64,000 nt of DNA from Archivesica marissinica. Its lineage: Eukaryota; Mollusca; Bivalvia; Venerida; Vesicomyidae. Location of the stretch: contig CM026393.1 in NCBI GenBank assembly GCA_014843695.1, forward strand, positions 9,139,536 to 9,203,535, in the 5' to 3' direction. This document shows positions 48,728-60,548 of this stretch, in pieces; the stretch's first letter is position 1; each line of letters starts with the position of its first letter. The notes below the pieces were generated by a model. That model saw only the letters and a program-made list of their open reading frames with translations. It had not been told where the DNA came from and did no database searches. The translations under genes and the position numbers were made by a program.

Positions 48728-49060
48728 GTTACCTTTGGGCCCATACTTTTCACGCTAAATTATTTTTGGGGGGCCAAAACCACGCCGTCCCCCGGTCTGT
48801 CAATTCCTGCATTACATAATTTAAACACGTGTAAGAAGTGTCCATCTAATCTTATTTACAAAATAATATTCTGCTATAATTCTAAGAAATTGTATTTATT
48901 TGACAGTGTGTGTGTTACTTATTCTGTGTTGCGTACAATGGATAGAAGGCGTTGTGAGTATTAGCGTAACATGTAAGTGCATTATACACATTCTTGTATT
49001 GTATTATATAAATATTGCTCATTGCGCAATGCAAATTATTAGAAAATATCCATGTGATAC
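48728..49060. other. Unique stretch, nothing recognised
   Basis: It contains TTGGGGGGCCAAAAC at about 48764, a short near-palindrome, but no gene or known element. Confidence 0.4.
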
Positions 49061-49067
49061 AAACACA

Positions 49068-49280
49068 CAGCTCGACTGCGAAACAAGTGTTGACAACATT
49101 CGATTAATCGCTCTAGGGACATCATTCCTGCAATAAAGCGTGGATTTAAATGTATTGCCACAGCAGTTCTAACGAGGTTACACTATATTACACAACGGAA
49201 TGAGGTCTCGAGAGTGATTAATATAAGTTGTAAGAACTTGTTTCGCAAGAGAGCTAAACTATATTTGTATAGACTATTGC
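49068..49280. mobile_element. Two SINE tail pieces in inverted arrangement (family C type)
   Basis: 49070-49170 looks like a - strand tail and body (CTCGACTGCGAAACAAGTGT, then CTCTAGGGAC). 49196-49275 is a + strand tail (GGAATGAGGTCTCGAGAGTG, CTTGTTTCGCAAGAGAGC). The + tail ends in TTTGTATAGACTATTGCTCA, which passes without a break into the first unit of the following 29 bp array. Confidence 0.7.
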
Positions 49281-49958
49281 TCAGGTCCGCTCAATATACG
49301 TTCTATTGCTCAGGTCCGCTCAATATACGTTCTATTGCTCAGGTCCGCTCAATATACGTTCTATCGCTCAGGTCCGTTCAATATACGTTATATTGCTCAG
49401 GTCCGTTCAATATACGTTCTATTGCTCAGGTCCGTTCAATATACGTTCTATTGTTCAGGTCCGTTCAATATACGTTATATTGCTCAGGTCCGTTCAATAT
49501 ACGTTTTATTGCTCAGGTCCGTTCAATATACGTTATATCGTTCAGGTCCGTTCAATATACGTTCTATTGTTCAGGTCCGTTCAATATACTTTCTATTGTT
49601 CAGGTCCGCTCAATATACGTTATATTGATCAGGTCCGTTCAATATACTTTCTATTGCTCAGGTCCGTTCAATATACGTTCTATTGTTCAGGTCCGTTCAA
49701 TATACGTTCTATTGTTCAGGTCCGTTCAATATACGTTCTATTGTTCAGGTCCGTTCAATATACGTTCTATTGTTCAGGTCCGTTCAATATACGTTCTATT
49801 GCTCAGGTCCGTTCAATATAAGTTATATTTCTTAGGTCCGTTCAATATACGTTCTATTGCTCAGGTCCGTTCAATATACGTTCTATCGCTCAGGTCCGCT
49901 CAATATACGTTCTATTCCTCAGGTCCGCTCAATATACGTTCTATTGCTTAGGTCCGCA
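49266..49958. repeat. 29-bp minisatellite array 1 (about 24 units)
   Basis: The unit is CAGGTCCGTTCAATATACGT plus TCTATTGCT. Variants: GTCCGCTC, TATATTGC, TTGTTCAGG, ATCGCTC. Three overlapping + frames are open only because the unit has no stop. It passes directly into the related array 2. Confidence 0.96.
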
Positions 49959-50563
49959 AGTGCGTACAATGTGACTTCTACAACGCAGGTCCTTACAATG
50001 TGACTTCTATAACGCAAGTCAGTACAATGTGACTTCCATAACGCAAGTCCGTATAATGTGACTTCTATAACGCAGGTCTGTACAATGTGACTTCTATAAC
50101 GCAAGTCCGTACAATGTGACTTCAATAACGCAGGTCCTTACAATGTGACTTCTATAACGCAAGTTCGTACAATTGACCTCTATGACACATGTCCGTACAA
50201 TGTGACTTCTATAACGCAGGTCCGTACAATGTGACTTCTATAACGCAGGTCCGTACAATGTGACTTCTATAACGCAGGTCCGTACAATGTGACTTCTATA
50301 ACGCAGGTCCGTACAATGTGACTTCTATAACGCAGGTCCGTACATGTGCTTCTATAACGCAGGTCCGTACACTGTGACTTCTATAACGCAAGTCCGTACA
50401 ATGTGACTTCTATAACGCAGGTCCGTACAATGTGACTTCTATAACGCAGGTCTGTACACTGTGACTTCTATAACGCAGGTCCTTGCACTGTGACTTCTAT
50501 AACGCAGGTCCGTACAATGTGACTTCTATAACGCAGGTCCGTACACTGTGACTTCTATAACGC
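49959..50563. repeat. 29-bp minisatellite array 2 (about 21 units)
   Basis: The unit is CAGGTCCGTACAATGTGACT plus TCTATAACG. It has the same length as the adjoining array and shares CAGGTCCGT, CAAT and TTCTAT in register (roughly two thirds identity by eye), so the two look like diverged branches of one satellite. It ends in a (TA)n run at about 50566-50583. Confidence 0.95.
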
Positions 50564-50583
50564 AGGTTATATATATATATATA

Positions 50584-52420
50584 TGAATAAATTACTAAGT
50601 AGTGAACTGTCACTCAGAACTGCATTTAAGTGCAAATAATTATATCATAGCGTCGATGCATGTGTGCAGTTACAGAGTTCGATATCGACATAGTCGGAAC
50701 AGTGTGAATTTCTTTTAACAGCGTAATAGAACGGCAGTTCAAGCCATTATGAACAGCCTCATTACGAACGATCTTACCACCTTGTTTGCCACCCTTAGTG
50801 AGATAATAATTATATATGTATATTAAAATTGTGTAACTGTGTCCGTTTTTTATGCATACACCATGTCCTGGTATTCGAGAGAAGCTGTCCCTTGTGTCAT
50901 GCTGTGACAAGTTGTTGTTCATTATAAATACATCTCATTTATCTGTATGTCAATGGTGGTTTATAGTATCACACTTAATCAACATCAAAATAAATACATG
51001 TGCACATTCTTACAACATCTTCGAATGTGCAATATTCCAAATTGCGATACACATGAAGCTATCTCATCAAGTATTTAACTTTTTATGAACAGTCCAGGTT
51101 GCTAAAAAACAAATAAATTACCTATTAAATACATAGTAAAAAGTAAAACACATACAGTCTGTTCATTTATATTTCCAATCTTTCATTTTTACTGATACCA
51201 CATTCAAATCAGCCTGAAGCACACCAATACTATTTCAAATATAACGATTCCCATAGCCAGTGTTCACCTGTGAATAACATAACTGTTTACATCCTGTATT
51301 CCTCCACCAAATAATACAGTATACCAACCTTCAGTTTTTTTTGTTTTTGTTTTGTTGGTGTTTTTCCCCCCGAGTTTATGAAGGTCTGCCCGCCCGGAGG
51401 CACTGTAAGTGAGCGTACAAAGTATGCTCACCTGTTGAGGCTTGACCCCGACGTGTATCCCTCACGTCTTAAAGATATATTTTGTAATACCAAAGGGATA
51501 AATCTTCATAAAAACAGCTGATTTTGGCGCTGTGTATTTAATGCCTAAAGTTTGTATAATTTAATCTCAAAGTATGACGGTTGCACTGATGGTTAATGAA
51601 ACCAGTGTAATGTGCTTCCGTTGGTCCTACTCTTGTTTCTTTATGTTTATAGACGTGTATCCTGGGTTTCGACAGCATTATTGTGTTCTGTAGTCCGGGA
51701 TCGATTCACTTGTGTTAGTTTTCGAATTTCGAATCTTTGAAGTTCTAATAATCTAAAATTTACTTTTTTGTTACGTCTGAAAGTTTTATGTGCATTCGTA
51801 CTGCCTGTTTTACTAAGAAATAGCCTTTAATGTATGAGCTAGATTATATGCCACAGAAAGAACTACAAGCCCATGCATTTCGGGTTCTTGGCGCGTGTTT
51901 TGTGTCATCCGATCAATATATGTTGAATATGCTTTCTTATCACATGTGTATTTGCATATGTGCAAACATGTCCTTCTTTATGTCAGGTGCTGTTAACAGT
52001 GGTACTTGCCATGTATAAGTTAGTGTTTATACCATGCGACTCGTTTTAAAATGGCTTCCTATGTGTGATCGTCCAGATCCCAGATTAGATTGAACAGGCG
52101 TTACATCTGTGTTGTGATATCTAGTACTGTGTATATTTTTATTGTATTATTTTATATATAATACTAGTATTTATGGTATTTTTGTTCTGTTTTTTGTTTG
52201 TTTTTCGTATTGTATATTGGTAGTATGTACATATATATATATTGTAAGAACACTTACCCACTCACATTGATGCGTATGCACCTGTCTGTACATATATATA
52301 CATACGCCTATATATGTTCTTACATTTATATAATCATTTTTGGTGTTTTGTTTTTGTTTGTTTATTTATTCACCCGGTATATTGGTAGTATGTACATATA
52401 TATACAAAAATAATTCTTAC
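50584..52420. other. AT-rich intergenic DNA
   Basis: No supported gene. There is a T-rich low-complexity patch at about 51330-51372. The phrase GTATATTGGTAGTATGTACA occurs twice (about 52210 and 52377), so a short duplication is present near the right end. Frames of 60-80 codons have no domains. Confidence 0.45.
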
Positions 52421-53718
52421 CCCCCCCCACACACACGCACGCACATGTCTGTATTTATACATATGTTTGTGTGCATACATAACTACATACACATATAATA
52501 CACAAATATAGAATCACCCAAATACACATAGCTATTGTCTATATATGACTACACCCATTCATCTATTCATACTGATATACACACGTGCATTGTAGTCGTG
52601 ACTGGGGATTTATTAATGGCTACCGATTTGTTCTACGGTTATGTAATTTTCTCCGTACCCCTAGTCAGTTGCAAGAATCGGTCCATTTTTCTCCTGTGCG
52701 TTTGCCTTTGTTTTAACTATCCACCTTTAGTTTGCAATGGCCTGCATTCTTATCCACATCTTTTCTACACATCAACTAGTCTGAAGTCTTCTCAAGTCAC
52801 ATCATTTCTCTATACAACCTTCAGGAATATATACATGCGTCGTTACGAAGAGAAAAGCGATGATTAATAATACATGTGATTTCTTATTTCAAAGCTGCCA
52901 GACAAAAGTAGATACTTATTCATGTATTAAAAATTGTTGCTAAAAGTTCAATACATTTGGGAATGTTTGGATTCTTCCAAAAGTTTTGTTGATATATTTC
53001 TTTCTGTTGTCATTATAATTCTTACATTCTAATATAAATGGATTCGTCTTACCCCCCCCCCCCACACACACACGCACGCACATGTCTGTATTTATACATA
53101 TGCATACATATGTGTGCATACATAACTACATACACATATAAATACACAAATATAGAATCACCCAAATACACATAGCTATTGTCTATATATGACTACACCC
53201 ATTCATCTATTCATACTGATATACACACGTGCATTGTAGTCGTGAGTGACTGGGGATTTATTAATGGCTACCGATTTGTTCTACGGTTATGTAATTTTCT
53301 CCGTACCCCTAGTCAGTTGCAAGAATCGGTCCATTTTTCTCCTGTGCGTTTGCCTTTGTTTTAACTATCCAACCTTTAGTTTGCAATGGCCTGCATTCTT
53401 ATACCACATCTTTTCTACACATCAACTAGTCTGAAGTCTTCTCAAGTCACATCATTTCTCTATACAACCTTCAGGAATATATACATGACGATCGTTACGA
53501 AGAGAAAAGCGATGATTAATAATACATGTGATTTCTTATTTCAAAAGCTGCCAAGACAAAAGTAGATAACTTATTCAGTGTATTAAAAAATATGTTGCTA
53601 AAAGTTCAATACATTTGGGAATGTTTGGATTCTTCCAAAAGTATTTGTTGATATATTTCTTTCTGTTGTCATTATAATTCTTACATTCTAATATAAAATG
53701 GAATTCGTCTTCGACTGA
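52421..53718. repeat. Direct duplication of about 0.64 kb
   Basis: Copy 1 (about 52421-53053) and copy 2 (about 53054-53718) both run from a poly-C/CACACA tract through CATGTCTGTATTTATACATA, ATTAATGGCTACCGATTTGT and GTTCAATACATTTGGGAATG. The offset grows from 644 to 658 bp along the copies because copy 1 lacks single bases at many places (AGCTGCCAGAC against AGCTGCCAAGAC; GTTTTGTTG against GTATTTGTTG). Substitutions are rare. This indel-only pattern is typical of uncorrected long-read consensus. Confidence 0.88.
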
Positions 53719-54400
53719 GTTACATATTAGGCACTTTCTTTCATTTCTAGGTATATTATTTGGTTTATGCAATATTTCTGTTTCAATTGATAATCTATGT
53801 GCTGACAGTCTTAATCTAGTTAATGCAATTCTCAATTTTCTAATTTTAATTTTGTCTAAATAGTCCTTGAATCCAAAATCGGAGAAAAGTTTATATGTTG
53901 TAGCTCTGGATGATTCATCAATTGAGGTGTTCCAGTACTGTATATATGTATCTATAAGTCTTTGTTTCAACAATGCAATAAATAATACTTCATTTTCTAC
54001 ACCTTGATTAACCCTTTCAACACCACAGACCTCTAAATAGGCTTATAAAAAGTGTAGATCCAGATGAGCCGGCTCGTGACGAGCCGTCTCATCAGGATCT
54101 GCACTTTTTTCAAGTAATATAACTATTCTTAGAAAAAATTTATTGGTCTAAATATATCATGGACCAGTCCATGTCAGTTACTTGGTGTTGAAAGGGTTAA
54201 GCCAAACATGATGGAAACCTAAATTTTCCAAAATACTTTTTATTGATTTTGCCCAGTTATTCTTATCTGGTCTATTATCTATATCTCTTAGCATATCATG
54301 AACTATATTTTTTTTATATCTTGTGTCATTTGACTTCAAAATTTTAAACCCGTATTTAATACCAATACAACTTGATTGATGTACTTTAATAGACGTCTTT
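53575..54400 (-). pseudogene. LINE ORF2 C-terminal fragment, split by a MITE
   Basis: On the - strand the right part (54201-54400) encodes phrases like KNNWAKSIKSILENLGF, and the left part (53575-54007) encodes KQRLIDTYIQYWNTSI, LRIALTRLRLSAHRLSIETE and a zinc-knuckle-like CLICNSVEDEFHFILEC. Between them lies the MITE at 54008-54200. If one TTAA and the MITE are ignored, the reading frame continues across the junction without a shift. The fragment belongs to a third LINE, different from the two larger ones. Upstream of about 54300 the frame is disrupted, and no RT motifs are present. Part of the C-terminal end is also present in the 52.9-53.05 kb duplicate. Confidence 0.8.
54008..54200 (+). 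mobile_element. piggyBac-like MITE, compact copy
   Basis: The TTAA duplications are at 54008-54011 and 54197-54200. Inside are perfect 14 bp terminal inverted repeats CCCTTTCAACACCA and TGGTGTTGAAAGGG. The centre (54050-54108) is an imperfect palindrome: AGTGTAGATCCAGATGAGCC pairs with GGCTCATCT-like sequence ending in GGATCTGCACT. It has no coding capacity and needs a piggyBac-type transposase in trans. It is inserted in a LINE fragment. The copy at 22972-23726 is the same family in opposite orientation. Confidence 0.92.
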
Positions 54401-55828
54401 CATAAACATGGTAAGCACAAGTAAATGTTATTGGTGTTAAGAATGAAAGAATATACATATACTTTAGTGTCAAATATTGTGTATGGAACGTTATGTAATG
54501 CAGAAATGCTTGAAATGTTAAGGTTAGAATAAAGTAATAGAGTATACGTGTTATTTATGTTCTCCAATGTATCAAGACAATATTATATGCATATTGTACA
54601 TTTTCTGTACGTTCATAACTTTACTGTATATATGAGATGCAATGTACCCACGGTAACTTGTTGGTTAGTAGAAACGAGATTGTAGTAAATTTAACACGGC
54701 CGTTTAAGTATCGACACTAGTTAAGCCTGAAACATACTTATACTCAGTTTATTAAGCTAAATTATTGTTCGTTTGATTAATTTCACATGCTATACTGTTA
54801 TATCATAACGTTAAGATAAGGTATATACCATGTAGAGAAATAATCTGATCAATTCGTCATTATGTGCATTTTATAACAGCAACTAATTATTTATTCTGCG
54901 TTAGGAATGTCATATCAAAGTGTACGTTCTATACGTTTAAATAGTTCTGTTTATTAACCTATATCAACAGCTTCCAAAGGCAATTTCTTGCTAATTTCGC
55001 TTTCGAGCAAGAATGTTCATATGTTGGAAGTTGTATACCTTCAGAATGATTATGTACAAGTTGTATTATTAATAAGTATAGTCATCATGTTTTCGGACTT
55101 CGTACTATCAACTCATGTCAATATAATTATGATACATTCTCATTACAGTGTGGGCCATTAATCTATTTGTATGTGTGTTAAGATCATAAGTACACCAATA
55201 TTTATTAGTAGGTTAATATTATGATATACAATTAGAGCTGCAAATTAAAGTCCAATTGATTATATATTTTATATAATAAAATAATTTTATTTATATACTA
55301 ATAATAAATTTATTATTTACTTAATACGTTCTTAATAATGGCATGAACGACGTTTGGTGTGTTACTTATAAAAATAAAAGCCTTTAAAGTAAGTTAACAT
55401 GGCATGCATATGTTATTAAAGATGTTTTCATCTATATTATCACATATTATCACATATAAATATTTGCTTTAGTATTATATAATTAATTAGATATATTGAT
55501 ATAATGAATTGCTGTCGCCATATTTTTGTATGTGTACATGTATGCCACATGGGTCTGAGACCTTCTGGATTTAAACAAATAAAACGTTGAAACTTTTTAA
55601 TCATATGCAATTTGCTATGCTTAGTAATAGTGCTCCTTCCCAATTCTTCATAGATAAAACACTGTCGTGACGTCATACCTTTGAACTTGCAGTCCATTAT
55701 TATTAATATTGGACTGCTGTCAAAAGGCCAGAGCATTATATTAAATCCTACCGTGTACATGCACCAAATTAACAATTTTAGTAGGATCTTGTTATACAAG
55801 AATGTGGTTTAAGTCAGATATAAGCCTC
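54401..55828. other. AT-rich intergenic DNA
   Basis: I find no array, SINE or LINE here. A 119-codon - strand frame (55440-55799) has no domain and AT-driven composition, so it is not called. Confidence 0.45.
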
Positions 55829-55914
55829 AAACGGATCCAATATGTAAACTATTGGTACTGCCTACGGCACTACGCCCCTCGTACATTCCAATATTTTACA
55901 TATTGGATCGTTTT
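55829..55914. repeat. Long imperfect inverted repeat (hairpin)
   Basis: GATCCAATATGTAAA (55834-55848) is the exact reverse complement of TTTACATATTGGATC (55895-55909). Pairing extends outward (AAACG with CGTTT, one-base bulge) and inward (TATTGGTAC with GTACATTCCAATA). The loop is TGCCTACGGCACTACGCCCC, strikingly GC-rich compared with its surroundings. It could be a small fold-back element or a structured RNA; nothing decides. Confidence 0.8.
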
Positions 55915-55997
55915 CTGCGTATATCCTATACATAAAAGCATTTTGTGTCTGTAATCTGACACCTAATACATTTTTGCAAAATGTAAATGTACTCTTT

Positions 55998-56405
55998 CTA
56001 GCTATGCTATACATACATACTAATGAACATTCGCCTATTGCTGACTAGCTATGCTATACATACATACTAATGAACATTCGCCTATTGCTGAATGGCTATG
56101 CTATACATACATACTAATGAACATTCGCCTATTGCTGACTAGCTATGATATACATACATACTAATGAACATTCGCCTATTGCTGACTAGCTATGCTATAC
56201 ATACATACTAATGAACGTTCTAGTGCTGACTAGCTATGATATGCATACATACTAATGACCATTCGCCTATTGCTGACTAGCTATGATATACATACATACC
56301 AATGAACATTCTATTGCGTTCTAGCTACGATATACATACATACTAATGAACGTTCTATTGCTGACTAGCTATGATATACATACATACTAATTCGCCTATT
56401 GCTGA
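55998..56405. repeat. 47-bp minisatellite (about 9 units)
   Basis: The unit contains CTAGCTATGCTATACATACA and TACTAATGAACATTCGCCTA. Units from about 56200 on are shortened (GAACGTTCTA) or changed (ATGATATAC). The L1-like LINE insertion starts about 50 bp after the array. Confidence 0.93.
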
Positions 56406-56466
56406 ATGACTCTGAAGGTTAATAAAAGTTTATTAAGTGCAGTTTTAAGAGAGCAACTATGATTTA

Positions 56467-57006
56467 TTTTTATTTTTATTGAATATATTTATTTTGTTAT
56501 TTAAACACATTTCACAAACATTATACATTTAACAGTTTGATAATAACAGAAATGATTTGCAAATTTGTACATATTTATCAAATGTGGTTAAGTTACAAAA
56601 ATATTTAAATCTATCATTCTCGCGTTCTCTCTCACATACACAGCCTCGTATTCACACTTACACCCCCCCCCCCATTCACTCACACAACCAACACCCACGC
56701 ACGCATTCAAACACAGCAAGTACAGAAATATAGGACGTAGCTGTAGGCCTATTTGTTTCTTAAGGAATAAATATGCATGTTGGACAGGAGGCATCTTTTT
56801 TTCACTCACTGTTTGTGTGTTATCATTTTTGGTATTTGTCAGTTATGTTAGGGTTATATTTTTCCATTTTTTATTATGTTTTTCTATTTTATCTCCTGTA
56901 AAGGCGATATGTTGTTCTATGTTTATTCTACTCTTTAAGTACTTTGCAAAGACTTGTAAATTTGGTAACGTTTTTCTAAACTTATTTATGAAGATATAAT
57001 ACTTTG
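56467..57006 (-). other. L1-like 3' untranslated region and A-rich tail
   Basis: About 540 bp without a coding signal. It includes a G-rich run (complement of the C10 at about 56665) and ends in an AATAAA-type microsatellite tail directly at the target-site duplication. Confidence 0.75.
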
Positions 57007-57372
57007 CTAAGAGCAATATAAAGTTTTGGCATCAGCGTGATTTGTCTTGTCTTTGTGTAAGAAACAAACTAATTCATAATTTATACAGAAATCAAATCCT
57101 TGTTGCTTGAAATAGTTACACAAATCATTCCAAAATGTTTGGATTGGCAAGCACTCCCAAAACAAATGCTCTATGCTTTCGGTATACATAGAACAACAGT
57201 CACATAGATTGCAATTTACTATATGTTGTTTCATTAATAACTTGTTTGTTGGAATCGCTCTATGTAGAAATTTGAACTGAAAGTTCCTAAGTTTTGTGTC
57301 AATAGTAGATGCAAATGTGTTGCTGTAAATAGTTGTCCAATTAAATTTACTGTTTGATATGATTGTTCCCAT
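57007..57372 (-). pseudogene. L1-like ORF2 extreme C-terminus with Cys/His motif
   Basis: Contains FQFKFLHRAIPTNKLL and then CNLCDCCSMYTESIEHLFWE followed by Cys, the C-terminal Cys/His motif typical of L1-type ORF2 proteins and important for retrotransposition (family knowledge). The natural stop is at 57007-57009. Confidence 0.82.
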
Positions 57373-58508
57373 TTACTATGCGATGTTACTGGACTAGTTG
57401 CCTCATGTTTCAATTGGAACTGATATAGGTATTTGTTTACTCTCAGTTTGTTTATGAATTCATTTAGTGTTCTTGCATGTTGAGGTTCGACGTATACTTG
57501 TTCCAGATATATTTTAATTTTGAAATGGTTAGGTATGCTTGCTATTAGTGAATTATATTTAAGAAAATCATTTATATGTATATCATATATGTTTGTTAGG
57601 TCCGTAAACGAGTAGAATGTATTTTTTCTGAAATCATATAAGTGTTCTATATATTTAATTCCCTTGTTGTACCATGTTTTATAGTAAAATGTGTTATTAT
57701 TATTTTGAATTAAACGATTATTCCATAATATTTCTTTGTTCGTGTTTGCTTGGTTGCTTACAAGTTTTATCTTATTCCATGACAGTATGATATCTGTCAA
57801 AAACGTTTTCCTTTTAAGTTTATTTTTGACATCATTTTCATTTATATTACATTCAAAGATTAAATTTCCCCCGAAAGACAGTAGTTGTGAACTGTATATT
57901 TGCTTTATAAACGATCTGTTATTAGTTTTTAATAAACGTTTTACCCAACTGCCTTTTGTGGCGTGCATAAACTTTTCAAAATCGATCATTTTAAGTCCCC
58001 CTTTACAGTATTCTTGTTTGAGTGTTTCTCTTTTAATCTTATCCGGTTTTCCGTCCCAAAGGAATGTGTGTGTTACTTTTTCTATATATTTAATTTCAGA
58101 CTTGTGTAAATTTGGCAACATTGACATAGGGTAGATTAATTTTGGGAGTACAAACGATTTAATTACAGTGACCTTTCCAAGTAACGTTAGTTTACGATGA
58201 TGCCATTGCTTCAAACAGTTTTCAAAATCCCTGATTTTCGATTCTATGTTTTTTGTGTAACAATATCGCGTTTCTGTATAAAATGTTATTCCTAAAGAAT
58301 GTGCACTTTCTGATGTCCAGGTGAACTTTTTACCTTTTAGAAATTGTATGTCTGTTTCTTTTAATGAACCAGCTCTTAGAGCTGTGCATTTTTTATTGTT
58401 TAATTTTAGACCGGAAATATAGCTGTAATTGTCCAGAATGTGTAAGTGTTTCAAATGATTTTCTCGAGCCATCAGTAACAAAGGTAGCATCGTCTGCAAA
58501 AAGAACAT
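57365..58508 (-). pseudogene. L1-like ORF2 thumb and C-terminal part
   Basis: It continues from the RT after the frameshift (HILDNYSYISGLKLNNKKC is the usual post-FADD helix). SAHSLGITF, LTLLGKVTVIKSFVLPKL and KGGLKMIDFEKFMHATKGSW are hallmark phrases of L1/Tx1 C-terminal halves. The frame overlaps the RT frame by 116 bp and shifts again near 57365, within KWEQ. Confidence 0.86.
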
Positions 58509-59426
58509 TTTTTATTTCCAAGTTATTAATCTTTATACCTTTTACATCCTTGTTATTAGTAATACAGTTAGACAATAATCCGATGCATATAATGAATAAA
58601 TACGGCGATAAAGGACATCCTTGACGTACGCCCTTTTTAATGCTGAAAAAAGTGGACATATGGCCATTACTAATGACACAGCTCTTAGCATCCTCGTAAA
58701 AAAGTTTGATCCATTGTATTAATGTTTCATCAAAGTTAAAGTGTTTTAAAGTGTCGAATAAGAAGTCATGATTTAAGCTATCAAAGGCTTTTTCAAAATC
58801 TGAGAAGAATAATATTGATTCGTCCGGTTTATTCTCTAATTGTTCAAGAAGTTCTATAATTAGACGAATATGTTCACCTATATAGCGGCCTTTCACAAAT
58901 CCTGTTTGAGATTGATGAATAATTTTTGGAAGTACTTTTTTAATTCGGTTTGCAATAACTTTAGTAGCAATTTTGTAATCGATGTTCAATAAACTAATTG
59001 GTCTCCAGTTTTCTATGTATTTTGTATCTTTATTTCCTTTTGGCAACTTTGTAATTATTCCTTGTTTTTGAAGTTCTGTAAGTTGTAGGTTTACATATGA
59101 AAAGTTAATTGAGTTTATGTAATATTGCTTAAGATCATTCCAGAATATCTTGAACAATTCTGCAGTCAGACCGTCCGAGCCAGGACTTTTATTATTGTTC
59201 ATGCTTTTTAGCGCTATAGCACATTCATCTTCTTTAATAGTATCACCTTTACATATTAGTGTTTCTTCTTCATCCAAAATATTCATATTTATGTCCATGA
59301 AGTTGTAATAAGATGGTTGTTGGTCTACATATCTGTATAATATTTCAAAAAATTGCTTTTGTTTCTCTATAATTTCCTGTTGATTATTTATAATAATTCC
59401 GTTGACAATTAGCTGCGACATAACTT
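58440..59426 (-). pseudogene. L1-like reverse transcriptase domain
   Basis: Counting from the Met at 59419-59421: SPGSDGLTAE at 79-88; WRPISLLNIDYK at 139-150; QTGFVKGRYI at 172-181; FFSDFEKAFD at 205-214 with catalytic Asp208; GVRQGCPLSPYLF at 264-276; and VLFADDATF at 306-314 with Asp310-Asp311. All core RT motifs and the catalytic triad are intact. A frameshift near 58440 separates it from the C-terminal half. It would reverse-transcribe element RNA at the nicked target. Confidence 0.92.
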
Positions 59427-59980
59427 TTTTGTGAGTTTCGTTTTTCTAGGTTTGCAAATAATTTACTGTTTTTTCCATCAAATTCAACTTGTGAGGCCTT
59501 TGATCGTATAATTATTCCGTTTAGTCTATGTTCATATATATTGTCTAGGTTTTTTAAAAAAGTATCAAATGTTGTCTTAAGCTTATGTAATTTATTTTCT
59601 TCAGTTTCTTTCGATATTTCATTTTCTATTTCATTTATATGATTTTTTATTTCATTTTCACTTTTAGTTTCTTCCTTTTTCTGTTTCGATGCATATTTGA
59701 TTGTTTCATTCCGTATGCTACCTTTAATAACTTCCCAAATTGTATTTGGATTAGCTCCTTTATTGATATTGGCAGTTTCAATAATAATTTTCCTTATTAT
59801 TTCTTGGTAATCTTTCTGAAGGATAAGACTATTATTTAATTTGAAATATCCTCTTCCTTTTGGTTGATTAGATATATTGAGATTTATAATTACGATAGAA
59901 TGGTCCGACTTTATACCTACTTTAATTTTACAATTGGTAGTTTTATTTAAAAGGTTTTCAGATATTAAAAACAGATCTAG
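59427..59980 (-). pseudogene. L1-like endonuclease end and linker
   Basis: The same - frame as the endonuclease stays open after the TGA: SDHSIVIINL (the usual catalytic Asp-His pair), QPKGRGYFKLNNSL, a Lys/Glu-rich helical stretch, then SKLFANLEKRNS, which commonly precedes the RT domain. It leaves frame at a run of six A (complement of about 59425-59430), where one base too many shifts the reading into a TAG stop. Confidence 0.75.
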
Positions 59981-60548
59981 TCAACAAAATATAGGAGGTT
60001 TATCGTTTGAATGCCAAGTAAATTGTGATTTCTCATTATTAAGTACTCGCCATGCATCTACTAGTTGAAATCGGTTTATTATTGACTGTAATTTATTTCT
60101 ACATTTTGTATGTGTGTTTTTCTGTCCGTTTTTCTTATCAATAGCTGGGTCCAGAACTACATTATAATCGCCTCCAATTATTCGATTTTTTTCTTCGATT
60201 TCCTTTAGAAACTGGTTTAATTTTTCAAAAAATATTGTTTCATCTTTGTTTGGACCATACATATTCATCATAAGAAAAAATTCACCGTGATATTCAAATT
60301 CCATTGCTATTAGCCTTCCACATATTATTTCAGTGTACTTTATAGATTTAAGATTGAGTTGTTCGGCCACAATAATGCATACGCCTGCGCTGTTGCTTTT
60401 GTTGCCACTAAAATATGCTTCCGTACCCCAGTCGTCTTTCCATTTTTTAGCATCATTTGGATTGTAATGTGTTTCTTGTAAAATACAAATATCAAAATTC
60501 TTGTCTTTCAACCATGCAAAAATTTGTTTTCGCTTTAAAATATTCCCT
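59981..60548 (-). pseudogene. L1-like endonuclease domain, 5' truncated
   Basis: The frame is open from the truncation point. Counting from the TTG codon at 60509-60511, FDICILQETH (6-15) holds metal-binding Glu13 and GGDYNVVLDP (113-122) holds Asp115 and Asn117. The N-terminal Asn-Gly strand is lost by truncation. An in-frame TGA at 59981-59983 sits where related proteins usually have Arg in an SRLD-type motif, so a CGA to TGA transition is the likely cause. Further residues of the domain (LDLFLIS, SDHSIV-type) follow in the same frame after the stop. Confidence 0.86.

Noticed and set aside
55440..55799. 119-codon - strand frame
   Set aside because: No motif or repeat relationship, and composition follows the AT-rich DNA.
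57736..58134. 132-codon + frame within the LINE
   Set aside because: It is the opposite strand of the L1-like ORF2, which has clear family motifs.
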